Assembly (NCBI RefSeq): GCF_900109145.1
Contig: NZ_FNYY01000020.1
Span: 24,928 to 88,927 of the forward strand
Source of the DNA: Marinovum algicola
Lineage (GTDB): Bacteria; Pseudomonadota; Alphaproteobacteria; Rhodobacterales; Rhodobacteraceae
Reading direction: 5' to 3'
Length of the DNA stretch: 64,000 nt
The notes under the pieces are model-generated. The model worked only from the letters and a program-made list of their open reading frames with translations, ran no database searches and was not told the DNA's origin. A program made the position numbers and the translations under genes. Below, piece by piece: positions 34,803 to 44,738 of the stretch (position 1 is its first letter; each line of letters begins with the position of its first letter).

Positions 34803-35435
34803 ATGAAACTCTACAACGCGAATTTCTCGCCCAATGCGCTGCGTGTGCGGGCGGTGGCACACGAACTGGGCGTGGACCTCGAAATCGTCCAGGTCGACAT
34901 CCGGGCCGGGGACAACCGCGCGGCGGAATTTCTCGCTCGCAATCCCAATGCAAAGGTGCCCGTTTTGGAGGACGGGAATTTCGTGCTTTGGGAATCCCGG
35001 GCAATTTGTGCCTATCTGGCGGGGCTTCGGCCCGAGGCGGGCCTCTATCCTGAGGGCCGCAAGGCGCGGTCCCTCGTCGATCAATGGACCTGGTGGCAAG
35101 CGATCCACCTTGGCCCGGCGATGCAGAAATTGTCCTTTGAGCTGTTTCTCAAAGAGAAATTCGGCATGGGCGATCCCGATCCGACTGTGGTCGAAGCGGA
35201 ACGAAAAGCCACAGATCAGTTCCTTGCCGTTCTGGAAACCGGACTCGACGGCAAGGACTGGATCGCAGGCGCACTCAGCCTTGCCGACTTCTATCTTGCG
35301 ACCACCTTCATGTATCGCGATCAAGCGGGGATTTTACTGGACCAGTACCCAGGAGTTGCGAGTTGGATCGACCGGCTAGAAGCGCGTGACAGCTGGCAAG
35401 AGGCTGTGGCACCCCTAAGGGCGCTTTTCCGCTGA
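34803..35435 (+). CDS. Glutathione S-transferase
   Basis: The thioredoxin-like N-terminal domain reads KLYNANFSPNALRVRAVAHELG, then NPNAKVPVLEDGNFVLWESRAI, where the ES pair binds the gamma-glutamyl part of glutathione. The C-terminal helical domain follows (LADFYLATTFMY). The 210-residue size is typical. It is the last gene of the HxlR-linked cluster and would conjugate electrophiles or quinones. Confidence 0.9.
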   Translation: MKLYNANFSPNALRVRAVAHELGVDLEIVQVDIRAGDNRAAEFLARNPNAKVPVLEDGNFVLWESRAICAYLAGLRPEAGLYPEGRKARSLVDQWTWWQAIHLGPAMQKLSFELFLKEKFGMGDPDPTVVEAERKATDQFLAVLETGLDGKDWIAGALSLADFYLATTFMYRDQAGILLDQYPGVASWIDRLEARDSWQEAVAPLRALFR

Positions 35436-35524
35436 CGTCGTGATCCAGGGGGTAACATACCCCTGACGAGTGCCGAGGTTGACGATACGGTCGGCCGTTG
35501 TCATCGCTTTGATCTGATCGTGGG

Positions 35525-35970
35525 TCAGAAAGTCAACTGACCCAGCCTCCCGATCAGGTCATCCAGTTCGCGGATCATCCGCTCACCTGACAGTGAGCGA
35601 TCCACCACAGTGGCCGCCAAGGCTTCGCGCGTGCAGTCATCCACGATGCACAACACACGGAACCTTTGGCCATTAGCAAAGGCATCGGACACGAAGTCCA
35701 ACGACCAACGCTGATTGGCGCGATCCGGCACTAGGATGGGCCTGCGCGTACCCAGTGCGCGTTTGCGTGATCACCTGCGGCGCACGGCCAGCCCTTCCTC
35801 GCGATAGAGACGGAAAAGCTTCTAATGGTTCACTTCAAAACCCTCTCTGGCCAAAAGGATGCCCTAACTACGATATCCGAACCGGCGACGTTTATTCGCC
35901 AGTTCCCGCAGCCATTGGCGCAGGGCGTGGTCGCTCCGATCCTGATTCCGATATGACTGGGAGTTCCATA
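35525..35970 (-). pseudogene. Decayed IS3-family OrfB transposase
   Basis: The 3' part reads RANQRWSLDFVSDAFANGQRF...VDDCTREALA, the rve-type catalytic core of IS3-family transposases with its first Asp. Continuing upstream, recognisable IS3 OrfB text appears (ALRQWLRELANKRRRFGYR, KLFRLYREEGLAVRRR), interrupted by three in-frame stops (two TAG and one TGA). The frame is also cut short after the first Asp region, so the remaining DDE residues are missing. This is an inactive remnant. Confidence 0.85.
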
Positions 35971-36340
35971 AGTCCTTGATCCAGGCCTGTGGGTCACAAA
36001 ATCTGTTGTCGCTTCATGCAGTTCTTTACGAAAAATATCTGCGGTACCAGATGTTGGTTCTTACATACCGTGGGCAAGAAGCCGTGGAAGAACATCGAAA
36101 AAGGCCTAGTCCACATGCTTGCGGCCTTCTGACGTTCTGCGAACTTGGCTGGCATGACCCCGGGTCCGACGCGGATAGCGGACTTAACTCTTGCTGCGGA
36201 TCTTAGGCGCGCCGCTTTCGCCCGAGAAGTATTCGTCCCAGGTGCGCCCGAGTCATGCGCACTCTTGGCCAAGAGCCAACTTAACATATGCTTGCTTATA
36301 CGTTTTTGAGCCGTGTAGCCGCAAAGCTAAAATGTCACCC
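35971..36340. other. Gap between IS remnants, no recognised gene
   Basis: This stretch separates two insertion-sequence remnants. No open frame looks like a protein. The right edge (from about 36330) carries AATGTCAC twice within 30 bp, probably the left terminal region of the ISNCY-type element that follows. Confidence 0.35.
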
Positions 36341-36407
36341 ATGAGCAATTCAGGAATGTCACTCTCCCTTCCGAGACTGAGGGAGATTGGGCATGGGATG
36401 GGTGGTT

Positions 36408-37049
36408 ATGAGCGAGCGCGAGTTGAAGCGCGTGGAGGTTTTGGCGCAGGTCGATGATGGACGGCTGAGCGTCGACAATGCTGCGAACATGCTGGCACTG
36501 ACGCGTCGGCAGATTTTCCGGCTGCTGAAGCTTTATCGTCAGGATGGCGCGTCGGCGATCCGGCACAAGGCGCGCGGCAAGCCCCCGAACAATCGCATCC
36601 ACAAAGCCAAACGGGATTACGCGCTGTCGCTGATCAAAGACAACTATCCCGACTTTGGGCCGACCCTGGCGGCGGAGATGCTGGCCGAGCATCATGGGTT
36701 CAAGGTGTCGCGCGAGACGGTTCGCAAGTGGATGCAGGAAGACGGTCTTTGGCTCTCGCGCAAACAGCGTCGGACATTTCATCAGCCCAGATTGCGCAGA
36801 GAATGCTTTGGCGAGCTCATACAGATTGACGGCTCGGAGCACCGCTGGTTCGAGGATCGGGGCGATCCCTGCACCCTGCTCGTCTTCATCGACGATGCCA
36901 CCAGCACGCTCATGGAACTGCGCTTCGTCAAGTCAGAGAGCACCTTCAGCTATTTCGAAGCATTGGAGCGCTATCTGACGACGCACGGCCGCCCAGTTGC
37001 TTTCTACAGCGACAAGCACACGGTCTTTCGCGTTGTCATGGTCACGTAA
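36408..37049 (+). pseudogene. ISNCY-type transposase, truncated at the 3' end
   Basis: The protein begins with a helix-turn-helix (VDDGRLSVDNAANMLALTRRQIFRLLKLY) and continues into a DDE transposase core (FGELIQIDGSEHRWF...TLLVFIDDATS). It is collinear with ISNCY-family transposases, which are normally about 400-460 residues. Homology-like sequence stops after FYSDKHTVFRV near 37037, within the catalytic domain, so about half of the protein is missing. It is probably inactive. Confidence 0.8.
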
Positions 37050-37528
37050 TTCTTGAGACTCTTTCGTAATGGCTATCCATTTTCGATATTTGGTAAGGTT
37101 ATTCGTGGGATATCCACATGGGATTGGCATGCGCTTTCGAGGAACTTCGCCGCGCAATTGAGCAAGTCGGACCGTTCTGCGTTTTCCCCAAGCTGATCAA
37201 TCGCTCTCCGCGCCGCCTGAAGATAACCCGGTTTTGGTGTACGGGCAGCACTCGCGCAGTTCGTCCGCGATTGGTTCTTGAGGCCCCCTGCCTCTCGAGA
37301 CCTCTGACTTGGTAAGCTTTCAGCAAGTCGCGCAAGGCGATCCACAACTTTCCGTTTGTGCGGGAAGGCAATCCGAAGCTTGGTCTCGCCAACCCTGTCG
37401 CTTTTCATCGTCAACGCGGCTGCGAGCAAAGGTCGGGTCATTCCGAGATTGATGGCGGCGAGGGCTTTGAAGCGATCTATTCGGTTCTGGGAAACGAGCG
37501 CACCGTGACGGAGTTCTGGCGCAAGCAT
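37050..37528. other. Unrecognised DNA between truncated ISNCY and intact IS3
   Basis: A minus-strand open frame of 186 codons crosses this stretch but overlaps the IS3 end at its start, resembles no family I know and has no ribosome binding site. I leave it unannotated. The stretch is likely displaced flanking DNA broken by transpositions. Confidence 0.35.
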
Positions 37529-37611
37529 GTCCCCCGTCAGCACCTGTGGGACATCTGATTTGATTTCGGATTGGAGGGTTTCTGGCTCATCGTAACCGCC
37601 AAGGAGTGGAG

Positions 37612-37986
37612 ATGAGACAGAAACCCGGAACACGGAAAGACCCCGCCGAAAAGGTCGTGAAGGACATTCGGCGGCGGACCAGGAAGCATCACTCGGCCGA
37701 GGAGAAGATCAGGATCGTTCTCGAGGGGCTGCGAGGCGAAGACAGTATTGCGGAACTCTGCCGACGAGAAGGGATCGCCACGAGCCTGTATTACAGCTGG
37801 TCAAAGGAGTTTCTCGAGGCCGGGAAGAAGCGGCTCGCAGGGGATACAGCACGGCAGGCTACGAACCCCGAAGTCAAGGAATTGCGGCATGAGGCGACGG
37901 CGCTCAAAGAAGTCGTCGCGGACCTCACGCTGGAGAACCGCCTGCTCAAAAAAAGCATGCTCGGGGATGGGGAGTTCGAGGAATGA
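37612..37986 (+). CDS. IS3-family transposase OrfA
   Basis: The 124-residue protein has the OrfA helix-turn-helix (HSAEEKIRIVLEGLRGEDSIAELCRREGIATSLYYSW) followed by a leucine-zipper-like coiled coil (ELRHEATALKEVVADLTLENRLLKK). The ATG at 37612 follows AAGGAG. Its stop overlaps the orfB ATG (ATGA). Confidence 0.92.
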   Translation: MRQKPGTRKDPAEKVVKDIRRRTRKHHSAEEKIRIVLEGLRGEDSIAELCRREGIATSLYYSWSKEFLEAGKKRLAGDTARQATNPEVKELRHEATALKEVVADLTLENRLLKKSMLGDGEFEE

Positions 37987-38963
37987 GATACCCAGCCTCC
38001 GAGAAGCTCGAGATCATTCGGCAAGTGGAGCAATCGCACCTTTCGGCGAAGCAGACCCTGGATCTCCTCGGCATCCCCAGGACGACCTTCTACCGTTGGT
38101 ATGATCGGTATCTGTCCCTGGGCGAAGCCGGGCTTGAGGACCGGCCCTCACGCCCGTCCCGGGTCTGGAACCGGATCCCGGATAAGGTTAGCGACGAGAT
38201 TGTCGAGCTGGCCCTCGACGAACCGGAATTGTCGTCGCGGGAGCTGGCGGTGCGCTTCACCGACACCCAGCGCTACTTCGTGTCTGAAGCCAGTGTTTAC
38301 AGGCTCTTGAAGGCGCAGGACCTGATCACGAGCCCGGCGTTTGTCGTCATCAAGGCAGCTGACGAGTTCCACGAGAAGACGGTGCGCCCCAACCAGCTTT
38401 GGCAGACTGACTTCACCTACTTCAAGGTTGTCGGCTGGGGTTGGTTCTACCTCTCAACGATCCTCGACGATTACAGCCGCTACGTCATCGCCTGGCGGCT
38501 CTGCTCCACGATGAAGACGTCGGACGTAACAGCGACACTGGAGGATGCCCTGGTCGCCTCGGGCTGCGACAGTGCAACCGTCGCACACCGGCCGCGGCTG
38601 CTCAGCGATAATGGCAGCAGCTACATCTCTGGGGAGCTGGCTGACTGGATGGCTCGCCAGAATATGGATCATGTCCGCGGCGCTCCGCGCCACCCGCAGA
38701 CCCAAGGGAAAATCGAGCGCTGGCACCAAACCCTCAAGAACAGGGTCCTGCTCGAGAACTACTACCTGCCCGGGGCACTTGAGGAGGCGGTCGCGAGCTT
38801 CATCGAACACTACAACCATCACCGCTACCACGAGAGCATCGGCAATCTCACACCCGCCGATGTCTATCTCGGCAGGGCAGAGACCATCCTGCAACGACGA
38901 AAGGACATCAAACGAAAGACCATCGAGCACAGACGCTTGCTGCACCGACAGAACGCGGCATAG
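37983..38963 (+). CDS. IS3-family transposase OrfB (DDE)
   Basis: The 326-residue protein has an N-terminal helix-turn-helix (KQTLDLLGIPRTTFYRWYDRY) and an rve core with the DDE residues in LWQTDFTYF, LLSDNGSSY and QGKIERWHQTLK. It is complete and has no stops, so the element may be active. The start overlaps the orfA stop by four bases, giving either translational coupling or a frameshifted OrfAB fusion. Confidence 0.93.
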   Translation: MRYPASEKLEIIRQVEQSHLSAKQTLDLLGIPRTTFYRWYDRYLSLGEAGLEDRPSRPSRVWNRIPDKVSDEIVELALDEPELSSRELAVRFTDTQRYFVSEASVYRLLKAQDLITSPAFVVIKAADEFHEKTVRPNQLWQTDFTYFKVVGWGWFYLSTILDDYSRYVIAWRLCSTMKTSDVTATLEDALVASGCDSATVAHRPRLLSDNGSSYISGELADWMARQNMDHVRGAPRHPQTQGKIERWHQTLKNRVLLENYYLPGALEEAVASFIEHYNHHRYHESIGNLTPADVYLGRAETILQRRKDIKRKTIEHRRLLHRQNAA

Positions 38964-39130
38964 ACTGAAACCACACCGAGCCAGACCCTCCGTTCGAGAT
39001 CAGGCGCTCGTGTTCCAAATCACCTGACGACGGACACTCGGCAGTAACAATCGCCGGTTAAGTGGCAGTCAAACCCGGGTATGGCGCCGCGCGGACGTTA
39101 AAGTCCTAATCCGATACCGCCCAAAGGACC

Positions 39131-39952
39131 TTATCGCAGAAAGAAATCCTTCACCAAGCGGTTGAAATGATCTTTCTTTTCGATCTGGGTCCAATGACCG
39201 CATTCACCGTAGACATGCAGTTCCGAATGCTTCAGCAGCTGATGAAGACGCAAGGACGACTCCAGGGGGATGACCGCGTCCTCGCGACCATGGATGATGA
39301 GCGCTTGATGAGCCATCTCCGCGATCTTGTCCTCTGGCGTGGACAACGCCGCGACATGGCGCGCGCGTGGCGCCGGGAACATGGCAGAGAAGCTTTCCTG
39401 ATAGCCCGGACGAATACTGGCGTTGTAGCGCGATTGAATCAGGTCTTCGGTGATGAGGCTTTTGTCATAGGCAAAGCACTCATTCATGATGTCGCGCATG
39501 TTTTCAAGACTGGGCTCGTACCCCCAGACGGTGTCCAATCCTTCGGTCAGATCGAACTGAAGGCCCGCCGACCCCATAAGAACTATGCGATCGACCCGGT
39601 CGGGGTATCGCGTGGCAATGGCCAGCGTCAGCCCACCGCCGAAGGAATTGCCAACAAAATGCGCCTTTTCAACGCCGGTCGCATCCATGAAGGCAATCGT
39701 GTGATCGATCCAGGCATCGGGCGAGTACGTTTCGTTTTCCAGCCGCTCGGTATAGCCAAATCCCATGGCATCCGGGGCCAGGACGCGGAAATCGCTGGCG
39801 AGCTCGGGAATCGTCAGCCGCCAGTTGGCATAGCCTGTCACGCCGGGACCTGAGCCGTGCAACAGCATTACGGCCGGGCCCGTTCCTTCTTCCATGTAGT
39901 TGGTCTTGCGTCCCGCCGCCTCGATCGTTTTGCCGATTTCTGGATTGCTCAT
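39131..39952 (-). CDS. Meta-cleavage product hydrolase (alpha/beta hydrolase)
   Basis: These enzymes split the C-C bond of 2-hydroxy-6-oxo-dienoates made by ring cleavage, giving 2-hydroxypenta-2,4-dienoate and a short acid (isobutyrate in the p-cumate pathway). Visible are the oxyanion motif LHGSGPG, the nucleophile elbow GNSFGGG, the acid in HGREDAVIP and the histidine in GECGHW. The 273-residue size matches XylF/DmpD/CmtE. It starts four bases inside the preceding aldolase gene and is the last gene of the catabolic operon. Confidence 0.9.
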   Translation of the reverse strand: MSNPEIGKTIEAAGRKTNYMEEGTGPAVMLLHGSGPGVTGYANWRLTIPELASDFRVLAPDAMGFGYTERLENETYSPDAWIDHTIAFMDATGVEKAHFVGNSFGGGLTLAIATRYPDRVDRIVLMGSAGLQFDLTEGLDTVWGYEPSLENMRDIMNECFAYDKSLITEDLIQSRYNASIRPGYQESFSAMFPAPRARHVAALSTPEDKIAEMAHQALIIHGREDAVIPLESSLRLHQLLKHSELHVYGECGHWTQIEKKDHFNRLVKDFFLR

Positions 39953-40989
39953 TGTGTGTCTCCTTGTTGTCCCGTTGCGGTTGCGTCGCCTGCAAGGTCG
40001 AGCGCGACATCAACGATCATATCTTCCTGACCACCCACCATGCGGCGGCGGCCGAGTTCGTTCAGAATGGTACGGGCATCGATCCCGTATTGCCCGGCAG
40101 CGCGCTCCGCGTGCAAAAGGAAGCTCGAATACACACCGCTATACCCCAGAGAGAGCGTTTCACGGTCGACCCGGACCGGGCGCTCTTGCAGGGGGCGGAC
40201 CAGATCATCAGCGGCGTCCATCAGGGCATTCAGGTTGCATTGCGTGTTGAAACCTTCTCTTTCAAGAACCGCGACAAGCGCTTCGAGAGGCGCGTTGCCT
40301 GCCCCTGCCCCCAGCCCGGTCAGAGAGCCGTCGACGCGGTATGCCCCCTCTTCGATGGCAGCGACCGAAATCGCCACACCGAGCGTCAGGTTGTGGTGCG
40401 CGTGAATGCCGACCTGGGTTTCAGGTTTCAGGGCCTGACGCAGGGCGCGGGCGCGCGCACGGGCGGAACTGACGGTCAGCGCACCGGCACTGTCGGTCAC
40501 GTAAACGCAGTGCGCGCCATAGCTTTCCATCAATTGCGCCTGTTCGGCCAGCGCATCGGGCTCATTCATGTGGGCCATCATCAGAAAGCCCGAAACATCC
40601 ATCCCGATCTCACGTGCGACACCGATATGTTGCTTGGCAATGTCGGCCTCTGTGCAATGGGTGGCGACGCGAACGGATCGCACCCCGGCGGCATAGGCTT
40701 CCTTCAAGTCTGCGATTGTTCCGATGCCAGGGACCAGAAGCGTGGTCAGTTTGGCGGTTTTCACCACGTCGGCGGCGGCGGCGATCCAGTCCAGGTCGCT
40801 GTGACGTCCAAACCCGTAGTTGAAGCTGGTGCCGTGCAACCCGTCGCCGTGGCTGACCTCAATCGCATCAACACCGGCTGCGTCAAGCGCCGCTGCTACG
40901 TCGCGCACCTCTTCGACAGTCAAGTTGTGGCGAACGGCATGCATCCCGTCGCGCAGCGTCACGTCCTGGATATAAAGTTTCCGGGTCAT
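39949..40989 (-). CDS. dmpG: 4-Hydroxy-2-oxovalerate aldolase
   Basis: This enzyme splits 4-hydroxy-2-oxovalerate into pyruvate and acetaldehyde and channels the aldehyde to the dehydrogenase encoded upstream. The 346-residue protein has the DRE-TIM start [29 protein letters not shown], the metal site GIHAHHNL and the C-terminal communication domain. It overlaps both neighbours by four bases, consistent with a DmpFG-type complex. Confidence 0.95.
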   Translation of the reverse strand: MTRKLYIQDVTLRDGMHAVRHNLTVEEVRDVAAALDAAGVDAIEVSHGDGLHGTSFNYGFGRHSDLDWIAAAADVVKTAKLTTLLVPGIGTIADLKEAYAAGVRSVRVATHCTEADIAKQHIGVAREIGMDVSGFLMMAHMNEPDALAEQAQLMESYGAHCVYVTDSAGALTVSSARARARALRQALKPETQVGIHAHHNLTLGVAISVAAIEEGAYRVDGSLTGLGAGAGNAPLEALVAVLEREGFNTQCNLNALMDAADDLVRPLQERPVRVDRETLSLGYSGVYSSFLLHAERAAGQYGIDARTILNELGRRRMVGGQEDMIVDVALDLAGDATATGQQGDTQ

Positions 40990-41921
40990 TGCAGGGCCTT
41001 CTCTTGCAGGCGGGCGATCTGTTCACCGGTGGCCAATGCCGCCGATGTCATGATGTCCAGATTGCCAGCATATTTCGGCAGATAATGTCCGGCGCCCTCA
41101 ACTTCGAGAAACACCGAAACCTTCAGCCCGCCTTCAGTCGGGCTGCCGGGGATCCCGGCCAGGTCATTCGGTCCGAGTTTTTCGAACTGGACTTCTTGCT
41201 TCAAACGGTAGCCCGGCACATAGGCCCGCACCGCATCGACCATCTGACGCACAGAAACGCGGATAGCTTCGGCGTCGTCGGTCTGGGCCAGGCAATAGAC
41301 GGTGTCGCGCATCACCAAAGGCGGCTCAGCGGGGTTGAGGATAATGATCGCCTTACCCTCCTTGGCTCCGCCGACCTCGCAAATCGCGCGCGAAGTGGTG
41401 TCTGTGAACTCGTCGATATTCGCACGCGTGCCGGGGCCCGCTGATTTCGACGAGATGGAGGCGACAATTTCGGCATAGGGCACGGGTGCCACACGCGAAA
41501 CCGCGGCCACGATTGGAATGGTGGCCTGGCCACCGCAGGTGACCATATTGAGGTTGGGCGCGTCGAGATGAGCGGACATATTCACCGGCGGCACAACATA
41601 GGGACCAATGGCTGCGGGCGTAAGGTCGATAACCCGCTTGCCATCTGCCGTCAGCAATTTGTTGTGGTGCGCGTGGGCCTTGGCCGAGGTTGCATCGAAC
41701 ACCACGGCGATGTCACCGTAGTCCGGCATCTCGCGTAGGCCGTCGATACCTTTGGCCGTGACAGGAACGCCAAGTTTTTCGGCGCGGCGCAATCCATCGG
41801 AATCCGGGTCGATGCCGACAAAAGCCGCCAGTTCCAGGACGTCGCTGTTACGCATTAGTTTGATCATAAGATCGGTACCGATATTGCCGGTTCCGATTAT
41901 GGCAGCCTTGATCTTTGACAT
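40986..41921 (-). CDS. dmpF: Acetaldehyde dehydrogenase (acylating)
   Basis: It oxidises acetaldehyde to acetyl-CoA with NAD and CoA. The start at 41921 ([10 protein letters not shown]) gives 311 residues. The Rossmann motif GTGNIGTDL lies at 10-18 and the catalytic cysteine is in NMVTCGGQA (C129). It precedes the aldolase gene with an ATGA overlap, the usual order for the channelling pair. Confidence 0.95.
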   Translation of the reverse strand: MSKIKAAIIGTGNIGTDLMIKLMRNSDVLELAAFVGIDPDSDGLRRAEKLGVPVTAKGIDGLREMPDYGDIAVVFDATSAKAHAHHNKLLTADGKRVIDLTPAAIGPYVVPPVNMSAHLDAPNLNMVTCGGQATIPIVAAVSRVAPVPYAEIVASISSKSAGPGTRANIDEFTDTTSRAICEVGGAKEGKAIIILNPAEPPLVMRDTVYCLAQTDDAEAIRVSVRQMVDAVRAYVPGYRLKQEVQFEKLGPNDLAGIPGSPTEGGLKVSVFLEVEGAGHYLPKYAGNLDIMTSAALATGEQIARLQEKALQ

Positions 41922-41925
41922 TCCG

Positions 41926-42714
41926 TCACTCCGCAAATGAAACACTGACGTGGCCCAAGCCACCGATGGAGGCTTCGACCGTCGCCTTGCCCGAAACAGG
42001 CGCCATCGGACCCAGCGCCCCGGACAAGATGATCTGCCCCGCCCTGATCGGTGTGCCGTTATCCCGCATCTTTTCGGCCAGCCAGGCGACGGCGGTCACA
42101 GGGCTGCCCATGCAGGCTGCCCCTGTTCCGGTTGAAACCGATTGCCCGTTCAAGGTCATATCCATCTCGCATCCGGTGAAATCAAAACCCAAGGGCGAGA
42201 TGGCCGGAGAACCAAGGACCAGCAGCCCGGAGGACGCGTTGTCGGCAATGGTATCAAGCAGGGTGATTTTCCAGTCCGCGATCCGGCTGTCCACAATTTC
42301 TATCGCCGGGGCGATAAAGGCGGTGGCGCGCAGAACGTCAGCGGCGTTGGGCTGAGCGATATCGAGGTCTTCGCCCATGATAAAGGCGATCTCGGCCTCA
42401 ATCTTTGGCTGAAGGACGCGGTCTGCCGCAATCGTTCCGCCATCGCCGATGATCATGTTCGACAAAAGGGTGCCGTAGTCGGGCTGATCGACGCCCATCT
42501 GAGCCTGTACCGCTTTTGCGGTCAGCCCGATCTTGTGTCCGATCACTCGGCCACCCTGCGCGAGGCTGCGTTCGATATTGATTTGCTGAACCGCATAGGC
42601 GGCGTTGATACCACCGGCGTTCAGATGCGTGTGAATAGGGCCGCAGGGGACCGCATCCCGCTGGGCCTGCCAAAGGGCATCCGCCGCAATGGTGTGTCCA
42701 TCGTCCTTGGTCAT
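41926..42714 (-). CDS. dmpE: 2-Oxopent-4-enoate hydratase
   Basis: This hydratase adds water to 2-hydroxypenta-2,4-dienoate to give 4-hydroxy-2-oxovalerate. The ATG at 42714 (MTKDDGHTI) gives 262 residues; the longer open frame upstream is not protein-like. Family motifs are [36 protein letters not shown] and AIEIVDSRI, where the glutamates bind the metal. It lies 4 bp before the dehydrogenase gene. Confidence 0.93.
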   Translation of the reverse strand: MTKDDGHTIAADALWQAQRDAVPCGPIHTHLNAGGINAAYAVQQINIERSLAQGGRVIGHKIGLTAKAVQAQMGVDQPDYGTLLSNMIIGDGGTIAADRVLQPKIEAEIAFIMGEDLDIAQPNAADVLRATAFIAPAIEIVDSRIADWKITLLDTIADNASSGLLVLGSPAISPLGFDFTGCEMDMTLNGQSVSTGTGAACMGSPVTAVAWLAEKMRDNGTPIRAGQIILSGALGPMAPVSGKATVEASIGGLGHVSVSFAE

Positions 42715-42752
42715 TGGATTTTCGTTTCCTTCTGGTTGATGCCGCGAATTTC

Positions 42753-43760
42753 TCAGGGGCGTGCAACAATGGGCGCTGCAGTCTGGCGCAGGATCAGCCC
42801 GGCGGCATCCTCGGGTAGCGCGCGTTGGATGAAACCGACCGGGTCGTCTTCCATCACGAGGAATGGATAGTCCGTTCCGACGACCATTCTTTCGGCGCCG
42901 ACAGTGGTTGCCAAGTAGCGAAGCGCCTCTTCGCCGTAGACAATGCTGTCGAAAAAGAACCGTCGCGCCAGCTCGGAGGGGGGGACGGACATGCATTTCT
43001 GGATTGGCATGCCCAGCCGATAGGCATGGTCCAACCGGGGGAGGATGGCGGGCAAGGCGCCGCCTCCGTGGGACAGGAGGATGCGGGAATTGGGGTGGGT
43101 CTCCAAGACGCCGCTCGTCATCAGCGACACCGCCGCCATGGCAGTTTCGAGCGGAAATATCGCCGTCGCATCGATCCCCGGAATGTTGCCGATACGCTCG
43201 GCACCGACCGGGTGAAGCGCATGGACCATGACCGTCATATCCAGCCGCGCGGCTTCGGCAAAGAAGGGCGCGAGGGAAGGATCGCCCAAAGGCGTGCCCA
43301 TCACGTGGGTCCCGATCTCGACACCGGTCAAGCCTTTGCTGCGCAACGTCGCCAGCTCTTGCACAGCGCGCTCAGGCGTTTGCAACGGCACCATGCCAAA
43401 GCCGGAGAACCGATCTGGATGCCGCGCGACAAGCCCTGCGAGAAAGTCGTTGACCGTCTCGCACATCGCCAGCGCACTGTCGCCATCGAACCAATAGGAC
43501 AAAAGCTCGGGCATGGGCGACAGGACCTGATGGGAGATACCCTTTGCATCCATGTCAGCGATCCGAGATTCGGCGTCCCAAGACCGCCTATCCAGGCGGC
43601 GAAACACGTCGCCACCTATCATGATTTGGGCCGTGCCGTCGTCATTGTGATGCACGGAAGGCCAGCGCGGATCGCGCCCGGTGCCGTCGGGAAAATGATC
43701 GGGCACGATGTGGGTATGGACATCGATTGCCCCAGATGGCGCGGACTCGGTCAACGGCAC
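42753..43760 (-). CDS. Amidohydrolase-family decarboxylase (ACMSD-like)
   Basis: The metal-binding start DVHTHIVPDHFP, the MVHALHP histidine, the LSHGGG motif and the closing GTDYPFL are those of the ACMSD/gamma-resorcylate decarboxylase branch of amidohydrolases. In a pathway where ring cleavage leaves a carboxylated dienoate, such an enzyme would remove CO2 before the hydrolase acts. This is a substitute for the step called CmtD in p-cumate pathways (inference). The likely start is GTG at 43760 behind AAAGGA, with a TTG six bases downstream as alternative. Length is about 335 residues. Confidence 0.85.
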   Translation of the reverse strand: MPLTESAPSGAIDVHTHIVPDHFPDGTGRDPRWPSVHHNDDGTAQIMIGGDVFRRLDRRSWDAESRIADMDAKGISHQVLSPMPELLSYWFDGDSALAMCETVNDFLAGLVARHPDRFSGFGMVPLQTPERAVQELATLRSKGLTGVEIGTHVMGTPLGDPSLAPFFAEAARLDMTVMVHALHPVGAERIGNIPGIDATAIFPLETAMAAVSLMTSGVLETHPNSRILLSHGGGALPAILPRLDHAYRLGMPIQKCMSVPPSELARRFFFDSIVYGEEALRYLATTVGAERMVVGTDYPFLVMEDDPVGFIQRALPEDAAGLILRQTAAPIVARP

Positions 43761-43851
43761 TCTTCCTTTGTTGTCATGGGACGGCGCACAAGCCTTTTCC
43801 GCCAATGGAGGCCGCCGACCCGCCCGATTAAGCTGCTTTCCGGACCTAGCG

Positions 43852-44706
43852 TCAGTTTTCCAGGCCGTCGAGGTTGGATTTCGCACCCCACATGCACAGG
43901 CTGAACGGTTCAAAGCCGAACTGGCGCTCGCGGTAGGTTTCCTCGTCGACCTCGCTAACACCAACGGAATATTCGAATGTCATGCCGTCGGGGCCTTGGA
44001 AATAAAGGAAACGCGCGCCCGAAGTCGGATGACGGCCGGGGCCGAAGACGATCGGGACATTGTGCTCTTTCAGAAGGTGATAGGACCGCATCACGTCATC
44101 TGTGGAATCCACCTGGTGATTGATGTGCTGAAGACCACCGCGTTGTGAGGGGACAAGGGCCAGCGTGTGGTGAATCTCGTTCACGCGCAAAAGAGGAACG
44201 TCACCGATACGGTCGCTGACGCGCGCATTACACACCTGTGTCCAAAACTGTTCATCGCGCTGGCAATCCTGGCTGAAAATCCCGACGTGGCTGAAACCGG
44301 AAATGCCAGCGTCGCGGCTTGGAAAATGCCGTTTGCCCAGAACTTCGGGCCGAACGACCAATTCGATTTTCAGGCCGCTGGGCTCCCGGAACGATATGAA
44401 ATCCCGCACGTGGCGCGAGTCGCATTCGTCGCGCGTGCCACGGTACACCTCGTTTCCGATCGCTTCCAATGTCGCGGCGGCGCTATCGAGATCATCGTTG
44501 CTACTGATTTCGAACCCGACAACGTGATCATTCGGATCCCCGTCATGGTAGTAGAGCGTATGGCCCCTTTCGTCAGATCTGAGATGCCGCGAGTTGCGGC
44601 TGCTTTCCGAGACCTCGAGACCAAGAATTCGCGTGGCGAAATCCGTGCTGGTCTGAATATCTTTCGTTCCCAAGCGAACGTAACAGACATCAAGCAGTTC
44701 GATCAT
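43852..44706 (-). CDS. VOC-type extradiol ring-cleavage dioxygenase (active-site intact)
   Basis: This two-domain type I extradiol dioxygenase opens a catechol ring next to the hydroxyls using Fe(II). Residues matching the metal triad of BphC-type enzymes are H140 (SGFSHVGIF), H194 (GGLQHINH) and E245 (MTFEYSVG). The second-sphere residues H180, H226 and Y235 are also present. The 284-residue length is typical. It lies 32 bp downstream of a paralogue lacking the triad (44739-45593). In a p-cumate-like pathway it would cleave the dihydroxy aromatic carboxylate. Confidence 0.92.
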   Translation of the reverse strand: MIELLDVCYVRLGTKDIQTSTDFATRILGLEVSESSRNSRHLRSDERGHTLYYHDGDPNDHVVGFEISSNDDLDSAAATLEAIGNEVYRGTRDECDSRHVRDFISFREPSGLKIELVVRPEVLGKRHFPSRDAGISGFSHVGIFSQDCQRDEQFWTQVCNARVSDRIGDVPLLRVNEIHHTLALVPSQRGGLQHINHQVDSTDDVMRSYHLLKEHNVPIVFGPGRHPTSGARFLYFQGPDGMTFEYSVGVSEVDEETYRERQFGFEPFSLCMWGAKSNLDGLEN

Positions 44707-44738
44707 CGTTTACCTACCTTTCTGGTATCCAAGGAGTG

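Larger units (their letters stand above)
37529..39036 (+). mobile_element. Intact IS3-family insertion sequence (about 1.5 kb)
   Basis: The element carries overlapping orfA and orfB and is bounded by imperfect inverted repeats: TGTCCCCCGTCAG at the left end, and TGTCCGTCGTCAG read inward from the right end (11 of 13 matching). Subterminal GGAGGGTTTCTGGCTC (left) and GGAGGGTCTGGCTC (right) extend the similarity. Ends are TG...CA as in IS3. I see no short target duplication (left flank AGCA, right flank CTCG), suggesting that later rearrangement removed one flank. Confidence 0.82.

Noticed and set aside
36180..36290. Short minus-strand peptide GRTWDEYFSGESGAPKIRS resembling a toxin-antitoxin tail
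   Set aside because: Only about 20 codons, preceded by a stop and with no recognisable partner; too little to call a gene or remnant.
37073..37633. 186-codon minus-strand open frame left of the IS3 element
   Set aside because: It crosses the IS end, lacks a ribosome binding site and resembles no known family; probably chance.
39952..41085. 377-codon plus-strand open frame opposite the aldolase gene
   Set aside because: Antisense shadow in high-GC DNA; the opposite strand carries a full aldolase with all motifs.
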